Below are positions 1 to 4,937 of a stretch of 6,103 bases of DNA, piece after piece. The DNA is from Methanosarcinaceae archaeon (GTDB taxonomy: Archaea > Halobacteriota > Methanosarcinia > Methanosarcinales > Methanosarcinaceae): NCBI GenBank assembly GCA_028690255.1, contig JAQVBP010000073.1:7796-13898 (forward strand). The letters run 5' to 3'. The notes below the pieces were generated by a model. That model was not told where the DNA came from. It saw only the letters and a program-made list of their open reading frames with translations, and ran no database searches. Each line of letters begins with the position of its first letter. Position 1 is the first letter of the stretch. Position numbers and translations under genes: made by a program.

Positions 1-55
1 CTCTCCCCAGATCTATCGGATATGCCTTTTCAACCTTAAGCTGTATTTCTTCCAT
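1..55 (-). CDS. Cdc48/VAT-family AAA ATPase, N-terminal fragment (partial)
   Basis: Reading the minus strand from the ATG at 55-53 gives 18 codons before the window edge, MEEIQLKVEKAYPIDLGR. This resembles the opening strand of the Cdc48/p97/VAT N-terminal double-psi barrel, where an I-x-L-K-V-x-E-A-Y-P-x-D-x-G-R pattern is typical. Members of this family are hexameric AAA+ unfoldases in the cytoplasm. They extract and unfold proteins, often feeding the archaeal proteasome; that role is family knowledge and cannot be seen here, because both ATPase domains lie outside the window. The start is supported by the family match and by a purine-rich GGGATGA stretch just upstream. The gene diverges from nadE. 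The call rests on 18 residues only; another protein with a Cdc48-type N domain is possible. Confidence 0.72.
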   Translation of the reverse strand, partial: MEEIQLKVEKAYPIDLGR

Positions 56-73
56 GGGTCATCCCAAAAATGC

Positions 74-83
74 TTATATTTTT
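74..83 (-). promoter_or_regulatory. Candidate TATA box for the divergent AAA ATPase gene
   Basis: On the minus strand these bases read AAAATATAAG, a good archaeal TATA-like element in an A-rich setting. It lies only about 20-25 bp from the ATPase start codon, so initiation from it would give an almost leaderless mRNA. A promoter farther upstream is equally possible. Confidence 0.35.
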
Positions 84-137
84 GATTGTAATTTTTGATA
101 ATTTTTGAATTACTGCAAATTACTTTAGGATTTTTTA

Positions 138-152
138 GGGCCTATTAGGCCC
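138..152. promoter_or_regulatory. Perfect dyad GGGCCTA-T-TAGGCCC in the divergent intergenic region
   Basis: The 15 bases GGGCCTATTAGGCCC form a 7-bp perfect inverted repeat around a single central base, preceded by TTTTTTA. It is a GC-rich island in a strongly AT-rich spacer between the divergent ATPase and nadE genes. It could be an operator for a dimeric regulator or part of a terminator-like hairpin. However, the T-run is on the 5' side on the plus strand, and the minus strand has no T-run after it, which argues against a terminator. Confidence 0.4.
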
Positions 153-235
153 CGAATTAACTTCTCTTTATGTTAGATGCGTATTATCATTAAAATAATA
201 ATTGTCTGCTGAGGAATAGCTCCGAAATACATCAG

Positions 236-263
236 TGAAACTTTATATATCCCTTTTATAAAT
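236..263 (+). promoter_or_regulatory. Candidate nadE distal promoter (BRE/TATA, two overlapping boxes)
   Basis: The segment contains GTGAAAC followed by TTTATATA (242-249), a close fit to an archaeal BRE plus TATA box. A second TTTATAAA follows at 255-262. Transcription would begin near 270-285, leaving a leader of roughly 140-170 nt before the nadE start. This is the strongest-looking plus-strand promoter ahead of nadE. Confidence 0.5.
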
Positions 264-370
264 CCCCTTCCTCCGAAGCCCATGGGTGGACCGGGGGCCC
301 TTAACTCCGGATCTGACAGTATTCTCTTTATGCTAAAGAAAAACCTTTTTCCCGGAAATAAGAATTTGTA

Positions 371-380
371 TTATAATATA
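371..380 (+). promoter_or_regulatory. Candidate nadE proximal TATA box
   Basis: The bases TTATAATATA lie about 45-55 bp before the two candidate nadE start codons. Initiation about 25 bp downstream, near 402, would give a short leader of 24-39 nt and would exclude the upstream ATG at 282 from the transcript. It is weaker than the distal promoter by BRE quality but better placed. Confidence 0.4.
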
Positions 381-417
381 CAATCAACTAACATTCCTGC
401 ACCACTTTATCGGTATT

Positions 418-450
418 TTGATACTATGGACCTTGATACTATGGACCTTG
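418..450 (+). repeat. 15-bp tandem duplication over the nadE start codon
   Basis: TTGATACTATGGACC occurs at 418-432 and again, identically, at 433-447, followed by a third TTG. Each copy carries an ATG (426 and 441) in the same frame, so the protein begins MDLDTMDLEKAK. The surrounding bases of the two start codons are identical, which makes the true start ambiguous by five residues. Confidence 0.93.
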
Positions 451-1241
451 AAAAGGCAAAAGAAACGATTATAGAATTTATCCGTCAGAAGGCGGAGGAA
501 GCCGGAGTTTCCGGCGCAGTCGTTGGAATCAGCGGGGGCATAGACTCCGCTCTTATTGCGACCCTTGCTGTTCAGGCCCTGGGTCCTGATAACGTTCTGG
601 GCATCCACCTCCCCGAAACCGGGATGACCCCTGAGGCCGACAGCGAGGACTCAAAAGCCCTTGCGAAAGGGCTCGGAATTGAGTTTCGGATGATAGACAT
701 CTCCAAAATTTTCGAAGCATTTCTGACCGCTTTTCCGGAAAGCAAGGCTGCGGACAGACTTTCAAAGGGGAACCTGAAGGCCAGGATCAGGATGTCGGCC
801 CTTTATTTCCACGCAAACCACCTGAACAGACTGGTGCTTGGCACGGGAAACAAAACCGAGATCTTGATCGGTTACTATACAAAGTACGGAGACGGGGGCG
901 TTGACCTCGAACCCATTGGAGATCTTTATAAGACCGAAGTCTGGGAACTTGCCCGTAAACTGGGGGTCCCCGACTCAATTATTAACAAAAAACCCTCGGC
1001 CGGGCTCTGGAGCGGCCAGACCGATGAGGCAGACCTTGGGATATCATATGAAACTCTTGATAAAGTGCTCAGGCTACTTGAAGAAGAGCGGAGCCCTGAA
1101 GAGATTGCAGAAAAGATAGGAATTTCCAAAGAGCAAATCCTCTCAATCCGACAGCGTATCCGAAATAATATGCATAAAAGGGAAGTGCCTCCGACGGCTC
1201 AGCTCAATTTAAAAAATCTCAAGTCAACTTTCCCCACCTGA
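426..1241 (+). CDS. nadE: NH3-dependent NAD(+) synthetase
   Basis: This enzyme adenylates deamido-NAD with ATP and amidates it with ammonia, giving NAD, AMP and pyrophosphate: the last step of NAD synthesis, in the cytoplasm. Numbered from the ATG at 441 (266 aa), it shows the ATP-pyrophosphatase loop SGGIDSA at 31-37, GNLKARIRM at 110-118, GTGNKTE at 134-140, then TKYGDGGVDLEPIGDLYKTE, KPSAGLWSGQTDEADLG at 184-200 and a C-terminal HKR-x-x-P block. There is no glutaminase (nitrilase) domain, so free ammonia is the expected donor. The frame stays open back to an ATG at 282, but those residues look like translated leader, so I start at 426. ATG 441 is equally plausible and matches the usual family N-terminus better. 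Neither start has a clear Shine-Dalgarno sequence. The gene appears monocistronic. Confidence 0.93.
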   Translation: MDLDTMDLEKAKETIIEFIRQKAEEAGVSGAVVGISGGIDSALIATLAVQALGPDNVLGIHLPETGMTPEADSEDSKALAKGLGIEFRMIDISKIFEAFLTAFPESKAADRLSKGNLKARIRMSALYFHANHLNRLVLGTGNKTEILIGYYTKYGDGGVDLEPIGDLYKTEVWELARKLGVPDSIINKKPSAGLWSGQTDEADLGISYETLDKVLRLLEEERSPEEIAEKIGISKEQILSIRQRIRNNMHKREVPPTAQLNLKNLKSTFPT

Positions 1242-1360
1242 TCATCCCCTGTAAAACCGAAAAGGCTAAGGAACGATTCAAATATAACATCAAGGATTTT
1301 TGCTAACAAGGAACTATTGTATTGGTAACCACTCAGGTTTTAGTATTGATTCCAAAATGT

Positions 1361-1481
1361 GAAAATAAACTGCGGATGAACATAGATGGACACTGGTGAC
1401 GTAAATCCGTATCCATCCGTATCCATCCGTATCCATCCGTATCCATCCGTGGTTTTTTACGTTGATCCGCAGGTAAATTTC
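1361..1481. repeat. Foldback element with terminal inverted repeats and a 10-bp tandem array
   Basis: The outer arms 1361-1377 and 1465-1481 are inverted repeats matching at 14 of 17 positions, with a perfect core CTGCGGAT / ATCCGCAG. Inside, ACGTAAA (near 1399-1405) faces TTTTACGT (near 1455-1462). The centre is four exact copies of ATCCATCCGT (1411-1450), preceded by a partial ATCCGT. The left half has degenerate GGATGAACATAGATGG-like sequence that can pair with the array. The whole unit of about 121 bp therefore looks like an imperfect palindrome. It may be a small dispersed intergenic repeat of the genus or a MITE-like element, but no target-site duplication is evident. Confidence 0.75.
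1411..1450 (+). repeat. Tandem array, 4 x ATCCATCCGT
   Basis: Four perfect 10-bp units occupy the centre of the foldback element, flanked by ATCCGT on the left and GGTTTTTTACG on the right. Each unit is itself two related five-base steps (ATCCA, TCCGT). With unit length 10 and no spacers, it is not a CRISPR array. Copy number would be expected to vary between strains. Confidence 0.95.
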
Positions 1482-1655
1482 AAAAGTTAGCACAAAATAG
1501 AAAAAAAGTGCTTAAGGCTCCATTCAGTCGATTAAAATAAGATCGTCCGGATATAAATGTGCCATCAAAATACTTAATAGTTCTGAATTGAATAGTGATG
1601 TAAAATGTGGGGAGAAAACTGAGCAATCCTCCGAGAAAACTCCGCACAAAAAATA

Positions 1656-1669
1656 GAAAGTATAAATAC
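1656..1669 (+). promoter_or_regulatory. Orphan BRE/TATA promoter in the spacer
   Basis: AGAAAG followed by TATAAATAC gives a purine-rich BRE and a near-consensus TATA box, with initiation expected near 1690. No substantial reading frame follows. The next gene, the aldolase, starts about 530 bp farther on. It may serve a non-coding RNA or a long aldolase leader. Confidence 0.4.
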
Positions 1670-1820
1670 CTGCATTTTCGATTCAGATTCTTTCGGAAAT
1701 ACCTTAATTTATTCTGAAAACGGATGGAATACGTTAAAAGATTTCTCTCGTTTAAAGGGTAAATATAGATAAATAAATGTTTTCAAGTATTCTGGTATAT
1801 CGATTTCAAAATTAGAGAAT

Positions 1821-1973
1821 AAACCACGAAAAACCAAGGAAAACGGCCTGTAGGCCTTTCAGTAACCGACTTCTTACGATAATCGATTACAGAATTCACT
1901 CTGGATAAAACACCGGACCAACCATAATGGCGCATCCCGTTTGTTCTTTCTTTCGTGCTTTCCGTGTTTAAAT
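1821..1973. repeat. Loose foldback pair of CACGAAA/CACGGAA-type arms
   Basis: The left arm at 1821-1844 reads AAACCACGAAAAACCAAGGA and onward. The right arm (1945-1973), reverse-complemented, reads AAACACGGAAAGCACGAAAG. The two are similar but gapped, so they could pair imperfectly over a central segment of about 100 bp containing GGCC-TGTA-GGCC (1845-1856) and the palindrome TAATCGATTA (1880-1889). This resembles a degenerate intergenic repeat of the same general style as the element at 1361-1481. Confidence 0.45.
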
Positions 1974-2181
1974 ATGTTCAAGATTGGTTAGAACATCCTG
2001 GCACCTGATTATAAAGGGAAATTAATTAATCAGTGGACCAAGCTCAAAATTCCGGATTTATGAACATAATAAAAAATCACATAACTGGTATTGAATCGAT
2101 TCCAGAATAAATTCCTTATTAAGAAAATCCACTGACCTTTGAACCAATTTCAGATATTCGAATTAAACATACTTTGAAGTC

Positions 2182-2194
2182 GCAATATAAAAAG
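2182..2194 (+). promoter_or_regulatory. TATA-like element close to the aldolase start
   Basis: GCAATATAAAAAG is a good TATA match, but its expected start point (about 2210-2215) falls at or after the ribosome-binding site at 2208-2212. If used, the mRNA would be essentially leaderless. An upstream alternative is ATTATAAAG at 2008-2016, which would give a leader of about 180 nt. Confidence 0.35.
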
Positions 2195-2207
2195 ATTCAA
2201 GCAAATC

Positions 2208-2212
2208 GAGGT
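2208..2212 (+). promoter_or_regulatory. Ribosome-binding site of the aldolase gene
   Basis: GAGGT matches the anti-Shine-Dalgarno of archaeal 16S rRNA and lies 7 nt before the ATG at 2220. This fixes that start over the internal ATGs. The identical motif and spacing recur at 4926-4930. Confidence 0.75.
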
Positions 2213-2219
2213 TTTATAC

Positions 2220-3143
2220 ATGGTTTCAATTACAAATAATGATGTTATCGTACCTTTAGACGTCCCGGCAACAATGCGCGACACATACGTAAAAAACTAT
2301 ATGAAAATTACCAGGAGCAGCGGCAGACTCATGCTCTTTGCCGGGGACCAGAAGGTGGAACATTTAAACAGTGACTTTTACGGGGAAGGAATCCCCGAAG
2401 ACGACGCAAACCCCGAACATCTCTTCAGAATCGCCGCCCAGAGCAAGATTGGAGTCTTTGCAACCCAGCTCGGCCTGATCGCCCGCTACGGCATGGATTA
2501 CAGGGACGTGCCCTATCTGGTAAAGGTCAACTCCAAGACAAATCTTGTAAAAACAGGCCAGGCAGACCCCTTCAGCAACCTCTGGTACGACATGGCCCAG
2601 CTAGCTGAGTTTAAGGAAAACAGCGGCCTCGATATCCTGGGAGTCGGGTACACCCTTTACCTGGGAAGCGAATTTGAAGGCGACATGCTTGAGCAGGCCG
2701 CCCAGGTCATTTACGAGGCCCACCAGCACGGGATGATCACGGTGCTCTGGATCTACCCGAGAGGAGAGGCCGTAAAAGACGAAAAAGACCCTCACCTTAT
2801 AGCAGGGGCGACAGGCGTTGGAGCCTGTCTCGGAGCCGATTTTGTGAAGGTCAACTACCCTAAAAGGGATGGAGAAGCCCCCGAAGAGTCCTTTAAGGAA
2901 GCCGTCAAGGCGGCCGGGCGCTGCAAGGTGGTCTGTGCCGGCGGATCCAGCGACGACCCCGAAGTTTTCCTGAAAAAACTTTATGACCAGATCCACGTCT
3001 CCGGAGCCGAAGGAAACGCAACAGGCAGAAATGTCCACCAGAAAAGCCTGGCCGACGCCGTACGCATGTGCAATGCCATTTATGCCATAACAGTAGAAGA
3101 GGCCAGCGTCGAAGAGGCCCTCAAGATTTACAGAGATAAATAA
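2220..3143 (+). CDS. fba: Class I fructose-bisphosphate aldolase, archaeal DhnA type
   Basis: The 307-residue protein belongs to the archaeal class I aldolase group (DhnA/DeoC-like TIM barrel). The group reversibly joins glyceraldehyde-3-phosphate and dihydroxyacetone phosphate to fructose-1,6-bisphosphate through a lysine Schiff base, in the cytoplasm. Visible landmarks are the strand-1 block LFAGDQKVEH (39-48), the WIYPRGE block (177-183) with Tyr179 as the expected acid/base residue, ADFVKVNYP (206-214) with Lys210 as the expected Schiff-base lysine, and the phosphate-binding GGSS (241-244) and ATGRNVHQ (267-274). GAGGT 7 nt upstream supports the start. Pyruvate kinase follows 92 bp later, pointing to sugar and glycogen metabolism. 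Methanogens also have related barrels that make 2-amino-3,7-dideoxyheptulosonate for aromatic amino acid synthesis, so a role there is the main alternative. The stop codon lies inside a 23-bp tandem duplication. Confidence 0.87.
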   Translation: MVSITNNDVIVPLDVPATMRDTYVKNYMKITRSSGRLMLFAGDQKVEHLNSDFYGEGIPEDDANPEHLFRIAAQSKIGVFATQLGLIARYGMDYRDVPYLVKVNSKTNLVKTGQADPFSNLWYDMAQLAEFKENSGLDILGVGYTLYLGSEFEGDMLEQAAQVIYEAHQHGMITVLWIYPRGEAVKDEKDPHLIAGATGVGACLGADFVKVNYPKRDGEAPEESFKEAVKAAGRCKVVCAGGSSDDPEVFLKKLYDQIHVSGAEGNATGRNVHQKSLADAVRMCNAIYAITVEEASVEEALKIYRDK

Positions 3144-3175
3144 ACGAAAAATACAGAGACGAATAAGCGAAAAAT
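3130..3175 (+). repeat. 23-bp tandem duplication over the aldolase stop codon
   Basis: Copies at 3130-3152 and 3153-3175 match at 20 of 23 positions, and all three differences are transitions. The first copy holds the codons Arg-Asp-Lys and the TAA stop at 3141-3143. The second copy would read Arg-Asp-Glu-stop in a shifted frame and is untranslated. Confidence 0.85.
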
Positions 3176-3183
3176 TAGGCGAA

Positions 3184-3210
3184 GGGGCCCCGCGCTAAAG
3201 TAACGGGGGC
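3184..3210 (+). promoter_or_regulatory. GC-rich hairpin in the aldolase-pyruvate kinase gap
   Basis: GGGGCCCC (3184-3191) is self-complementary, and GCCCC (3187-3191) can also pair with GGGGC (3206-3210) across a 14-nt loop. It sits just ahead of the pyruvate kinase ribosome-binding region. No T-run follows, so a terminator is unlikely. An mRNA processing or stability element, or one affecting translation of the second gene, is possible. No convincing TATA box is seen in this gap. Confidence 0.35.
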
Positions 3211-3222
3211 TTCCTGCCTGAG

Positions 3223-3231
3223 AGGATGTGA
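3223..3231 (+). promoter_or_regulatory. Ribosome-binding site of the pyruvate kinase gene
   Basis: AGGATGTGA differs by one base from the ideal AGGAGGTGA and lies 4 nt before the ATG at 3236, supporting that start. It also contains a start codon immediately followed by a stop, ATG-TGA at 3226-3231. Confidence 0.65.
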
Positions 3232-3235
3232 AAAG

Positions 3236-4669
3236 ATGCAACTTCCGGACCATAAGACAAAGATCGTCTGCACCATCGGACCGGCTTCTTCTTCGGAAGA
3301 GACCCTGAAAGAGATGGTGCTAAAAGGCATGAACGTGGCAAGGATCAACTTTTCCCACGGAGACTTTGAGACCCACGGGCAGGTTATCCGGAGAATCCGA
3401 AAAGTAGCAGAGGAACTTGACCGGCCGGTAGCCATACTGGCGGATCTGCCAGGCCCCAAGATCCGTATAGGAAAACTTGAAAAAGAGCCCCTTATGCTGC
3501 ACAAAGGAAATCGGCTTACTCTGACAGTGGAAGATGTAGCCGGGACCGGCACCCGCATATCGGTCAACTACAAACAGCTCCCTGAAAGCGTTTCCGAAGG
3601 CAGCCTGATCTACCTTAGTGACGGTTATATCCAGCTCCGCTGCCTGGAGGTCCTGGGAACGGAAGTCCTCTGCGAGGTCCTTATAGGAGGCCAGCTCTTT
3701 TCCCATAAGGGACTTAACCTGCCGGGTGCAAAGGTCTTCCTGGACCCCGTGACGGAAAGAGACCTCAAAGCCGTTGATTTTGCCCTCGGGGAAGGAGTGC
3801 ATACTTTTGGCATCTCCTTTGTGGAAAAAGCCGAAGACGTCCGGAAGGTCCGGGATTTTGCGGCGAGTAAAGGAAAAAGCGTCTATATCATCTCCAAGAT
3901 CGAACGCGAGCAGGCAGTCCGAAACATTGACGGGATTCTTAAAGAAACCGATGCCCTTATGGTTGCAAGAGGGGACCTGGGAGTGGAAATTCCCATACAG
4001 GAAGTACCTTCGGTCCAGAAAGAGCTTATCCGCAGGGCCAACCTCCAGGGACTTCCGGTGATTACCGCAACCCACATGCTCGCCTCCATGGTCGATAATA
4101 TAAGGCCCACGAGAGCGGAGGCAACCGACGTTGCAAACGCCATCCTGGACGGAACGGACGCGGTCATGCTCTCGGAAGAAACTGCCATGGGCAACTACCC
4201 CGTGGAAACCGTGGAGATGATGGCAAAAATTGCAAAAGCCACCGAAGAATGGCGATCCCGGACAAAATGGGGCCTTGATTCCACCATCAAAGGAATCCTT
4301 GAGAAGGAAATGTCCGTGGACGAGGTAATCACCCTCCAGGTCCACGAGGCTCTCCAGAAACTGCCGGTAGCCTACGTCCTGACTCCGACAAGGAGCGGGA
4401 GTACCTCCAGGAGGGTTTCCAGGTTCAAGCCAGAACCCTGGATCCTGGCCTTCAGCCGCTTTCCGAAGACCTGCAGCAGCCTGGCTTTTTCCTACGGAGT
4501 ATATCCCATTTTTACAAAAAGCCCTGTTGAAGACTGGGAGGAAAGGACAACTGAAAAATTAAGGGAACTCGAGCTTGCAAAAAGCGGAGACATCCTGGTC
4601 CTTACCCAGGGCCCGGCCTCAGGCAAACCCGGAGGCACCAACATGCTCAAGATACTCACATTTCCCTGA
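3236..4669 (+). CDS. pyk: Pyruvate kinase
   Basis: This enzyme transfers phosphate from phosphoenolpyruvate to ADP, the last step of glycolysis, in the cytoplasm. The 477 residues are normal full length. Seen in order: KTKIVCTIGPAS (7-18); MNVARINFSHG (32-42) with the substrate-site Arg36, Asn38 and Ser40; ADLPGPKIRIG (69-79); a B domain of about 80-168; SKIE (220-223) with catalytic Lys221 and metal ligand Glu223; ARGDLGVE (244-251) with Asp247; and TATHMLASM (277-285), with His280 where many family members have Gln. The C-terminal domain includes SGSTSRRVSRFKP and the final GGTNMLKI. Lys75 replaces the Glu of DTKGPEIR, the known mark of potassium-independent enzymes. The ribosome-binding site supports the start. 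It probably shares a transcript with the aldolase gene, since the 92-bp gap shows no clear promoter or terminator. Confidence 0.96.
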   Translation: MQLPDHKTKIVCTIGPASSSEETLKEMVLKGMNVARINFSHGDFETHGQVIRRIRKVAEELDRPVAILADLPGPKIRIGKLEKEPLMLHKGNRLTLTVEDVAGTGTRISVNYKQLPESVSEGSLIYLSDGYIQLRCLEVLGTEVLCEVLIGGQLFSHKGLNLPGAKVFLDPVTERDLKAVDFALGEGVHTFGISFVEKAEDVRKVRDFAASKGKSVYIISKIEREQAVRNIDGILKETDALMVARGDLGVEIPIQEVPSVQKELIRRANLQGLPVITATHMLASMVDNIRPTRAEATDVANAILDGTDAVMLSEETAMGNYPVETVEMMAKIAKATEEWRSRTKWGLDSTIKGILEKEMSVDEVITLQVHEALQKLPVAYVLTPTRSGSTSRRVSRFKPEPWILAFSRFPKTCSSLAFSYGVYPIFTKSPVEDWEERTTEKLRELELAKSGDILVLTQGPASGKPGGTNMLKILTFP

Positions 4670-4828
4670 GCTTATCTGCCCGAAGAACGGAAAACCAGCG
4701 GGCCTCCTGAAAAAAAATATTCTGGAAAAAAATCTATAATCAGGATGTCAGACTCAAGGATTTTATGATCAATAAATAGATATTTGATGTATGTATTAAG
4801 TTCGTAAAAAAGAATTTATTACAACTAA

Positions 4829-4859
4829 GCTTTACTTGATTAGGCAAGGCACGTAAAGC
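4829..4859. promoter_or_regulatory. Inverted repeat GCTTTAC / GTAAAGC upstream of a TATA box
   Basis: GCTTTAC (4829-4835) and GTAAAGC (4853-4859) are perfect 7-bp inverted repeats separated by 17 bp. They end only 5 bp before the TATA box of the downstream membrane-protein gene. Half-site centres are 24 bp apart, a little over two helical turns, so this could be an activator or repressor site. No matching regulator is identified. Confidence 0.35.
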
Positions 4860-4860
4860 C

Positions 4861-4876
4861 GGAATATATATAAATA
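4861..4876 (+). promoter_or_regulatory. Promoter of the membrane-anchored protein gene
   Basis: GGAATATATATAAATA contains a strong TATA box (4865-4876). The expected start point is near 4895, giving a leader of about 40 nt. A second TATA-like ATAAATATAA at 4882-4891 could shift the start by about 17 bp. Confidence 0.6.
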
Positions 4877-4898
4877 GTTACATAAATATAACCTGTTG

Positions 4899-4923
4899 AA
4901 TATTATTATATTATTATAATATT
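4899..4923 (+). promoter_or_regulatory. AU-only hairpin in the leader, just before the ribosome-binding site
   Basis: AATATTAT (4899-4906) pairs perfectly with ATAATATT (4916-4923) over a 9-nt loop, in a TTA-rich stretch. It would lie at the very 5' end of the mRNA and finish 2 nt before GAGGT (4926-4930). Its weak A-U pairs would make access to the ribosome-binding site sensitive to temperature or to a bound protein. It could equally be incidental in low-complexity sequence. Confidence 0.35.
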
Positions 4924-4925
4924 AT

Positions 4926-4930
4926 GAGGT
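4926..4930 (+). promoter_or_regulatory. Ribosome-binding site of the membrane-anchored protein gene
   Basis: GAGGT lies 7 nt before the ATG at 4938, the same motif and spacing as for the aldolase gene. It supports this start. Confidence 0.75.
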
Positions 4931-4937
4931 TTCTTGA

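Larger units (their letters stand above)
1242..2219. other. Long non-coding spacer between nadE and the aldolase gene
   Basis: These 978 bp are AT-rich and densely stopped in all frames, and I find no convincing protein gene, tRNA or rRNA. What can be seen: a foldback element with a 10-bp array (1361-1481); GTGGGGAG (1607-1614) facing CTCCGCAC (1640-1647), a stem with one mismatch; TATA-like sites at 1551-1558, 1661-1668, 2009-2016 and 2185-2192; a second foldback pair (1821-1973); palindromes TAATCGATTA (1880-1889), ATTAATTAAT (2021-2030) and GAATCGATTC (2093-2102); and CTGATTA/TAATCAG (2005-2011 and 2027-2033). The spacer could host a long 5' leader of the aldolase mRNA, an unrecognised small RNA, or decayed repeat sequence. 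Confidence 0.75.

Noticed and set aside
282..425. N-terminal extension of NadE from the ATG at 282 (about 48 extra residues)
   Set aside because: The extra residues are low in coding character and do not resemble the family N-terminus. A TATA box lies within this stretch at 371-380, and the family normally begins near MDLEKAK.
1405..1450. CRISPR array
   Set aside because: The repeats are 10 bp, directly adjacent and identical, with no unique spacers.
1724..1762. 12-codon open frame MEYVKRFLSFKG after the orphan promoter
   Set aside because: It lies about 35 nt after the predicted transcript start but is too short to judge and lacks a ribosome-binding site. Such frames are common by chance.
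1698..2119. Long-range inverted similarity AATTTATTCTG / CAGAATAAATT
   Set aside because: An 11-bp AT-rich match across 400 bp is expected by chance in this composition.
2601..3038. 145-codon open frame on the minus strand inside the aldolase gene
   Set aside because: It lies wholly within a well-supported gene and shows no family features.
3320..4345. 341-codon open frame on the minus strand inside pyruvate kinase
   Set aside because: It is antisense to a complete, motif-verified pyruvate kinase. Its composition (many His, Phe, Gly, Cys) is what a complement of GC-rich coding sequence produces, and it has no recognisable domain.
4670..4860. Terminator for pyruvate kinase
   Set aside because: The A8 and A7 runs at about 4709-4730 are on the plus strand, with no T-run after a hairpin. 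CCTGA/TCAGG is only a 5-bp pairing. No terminator could be supported here.
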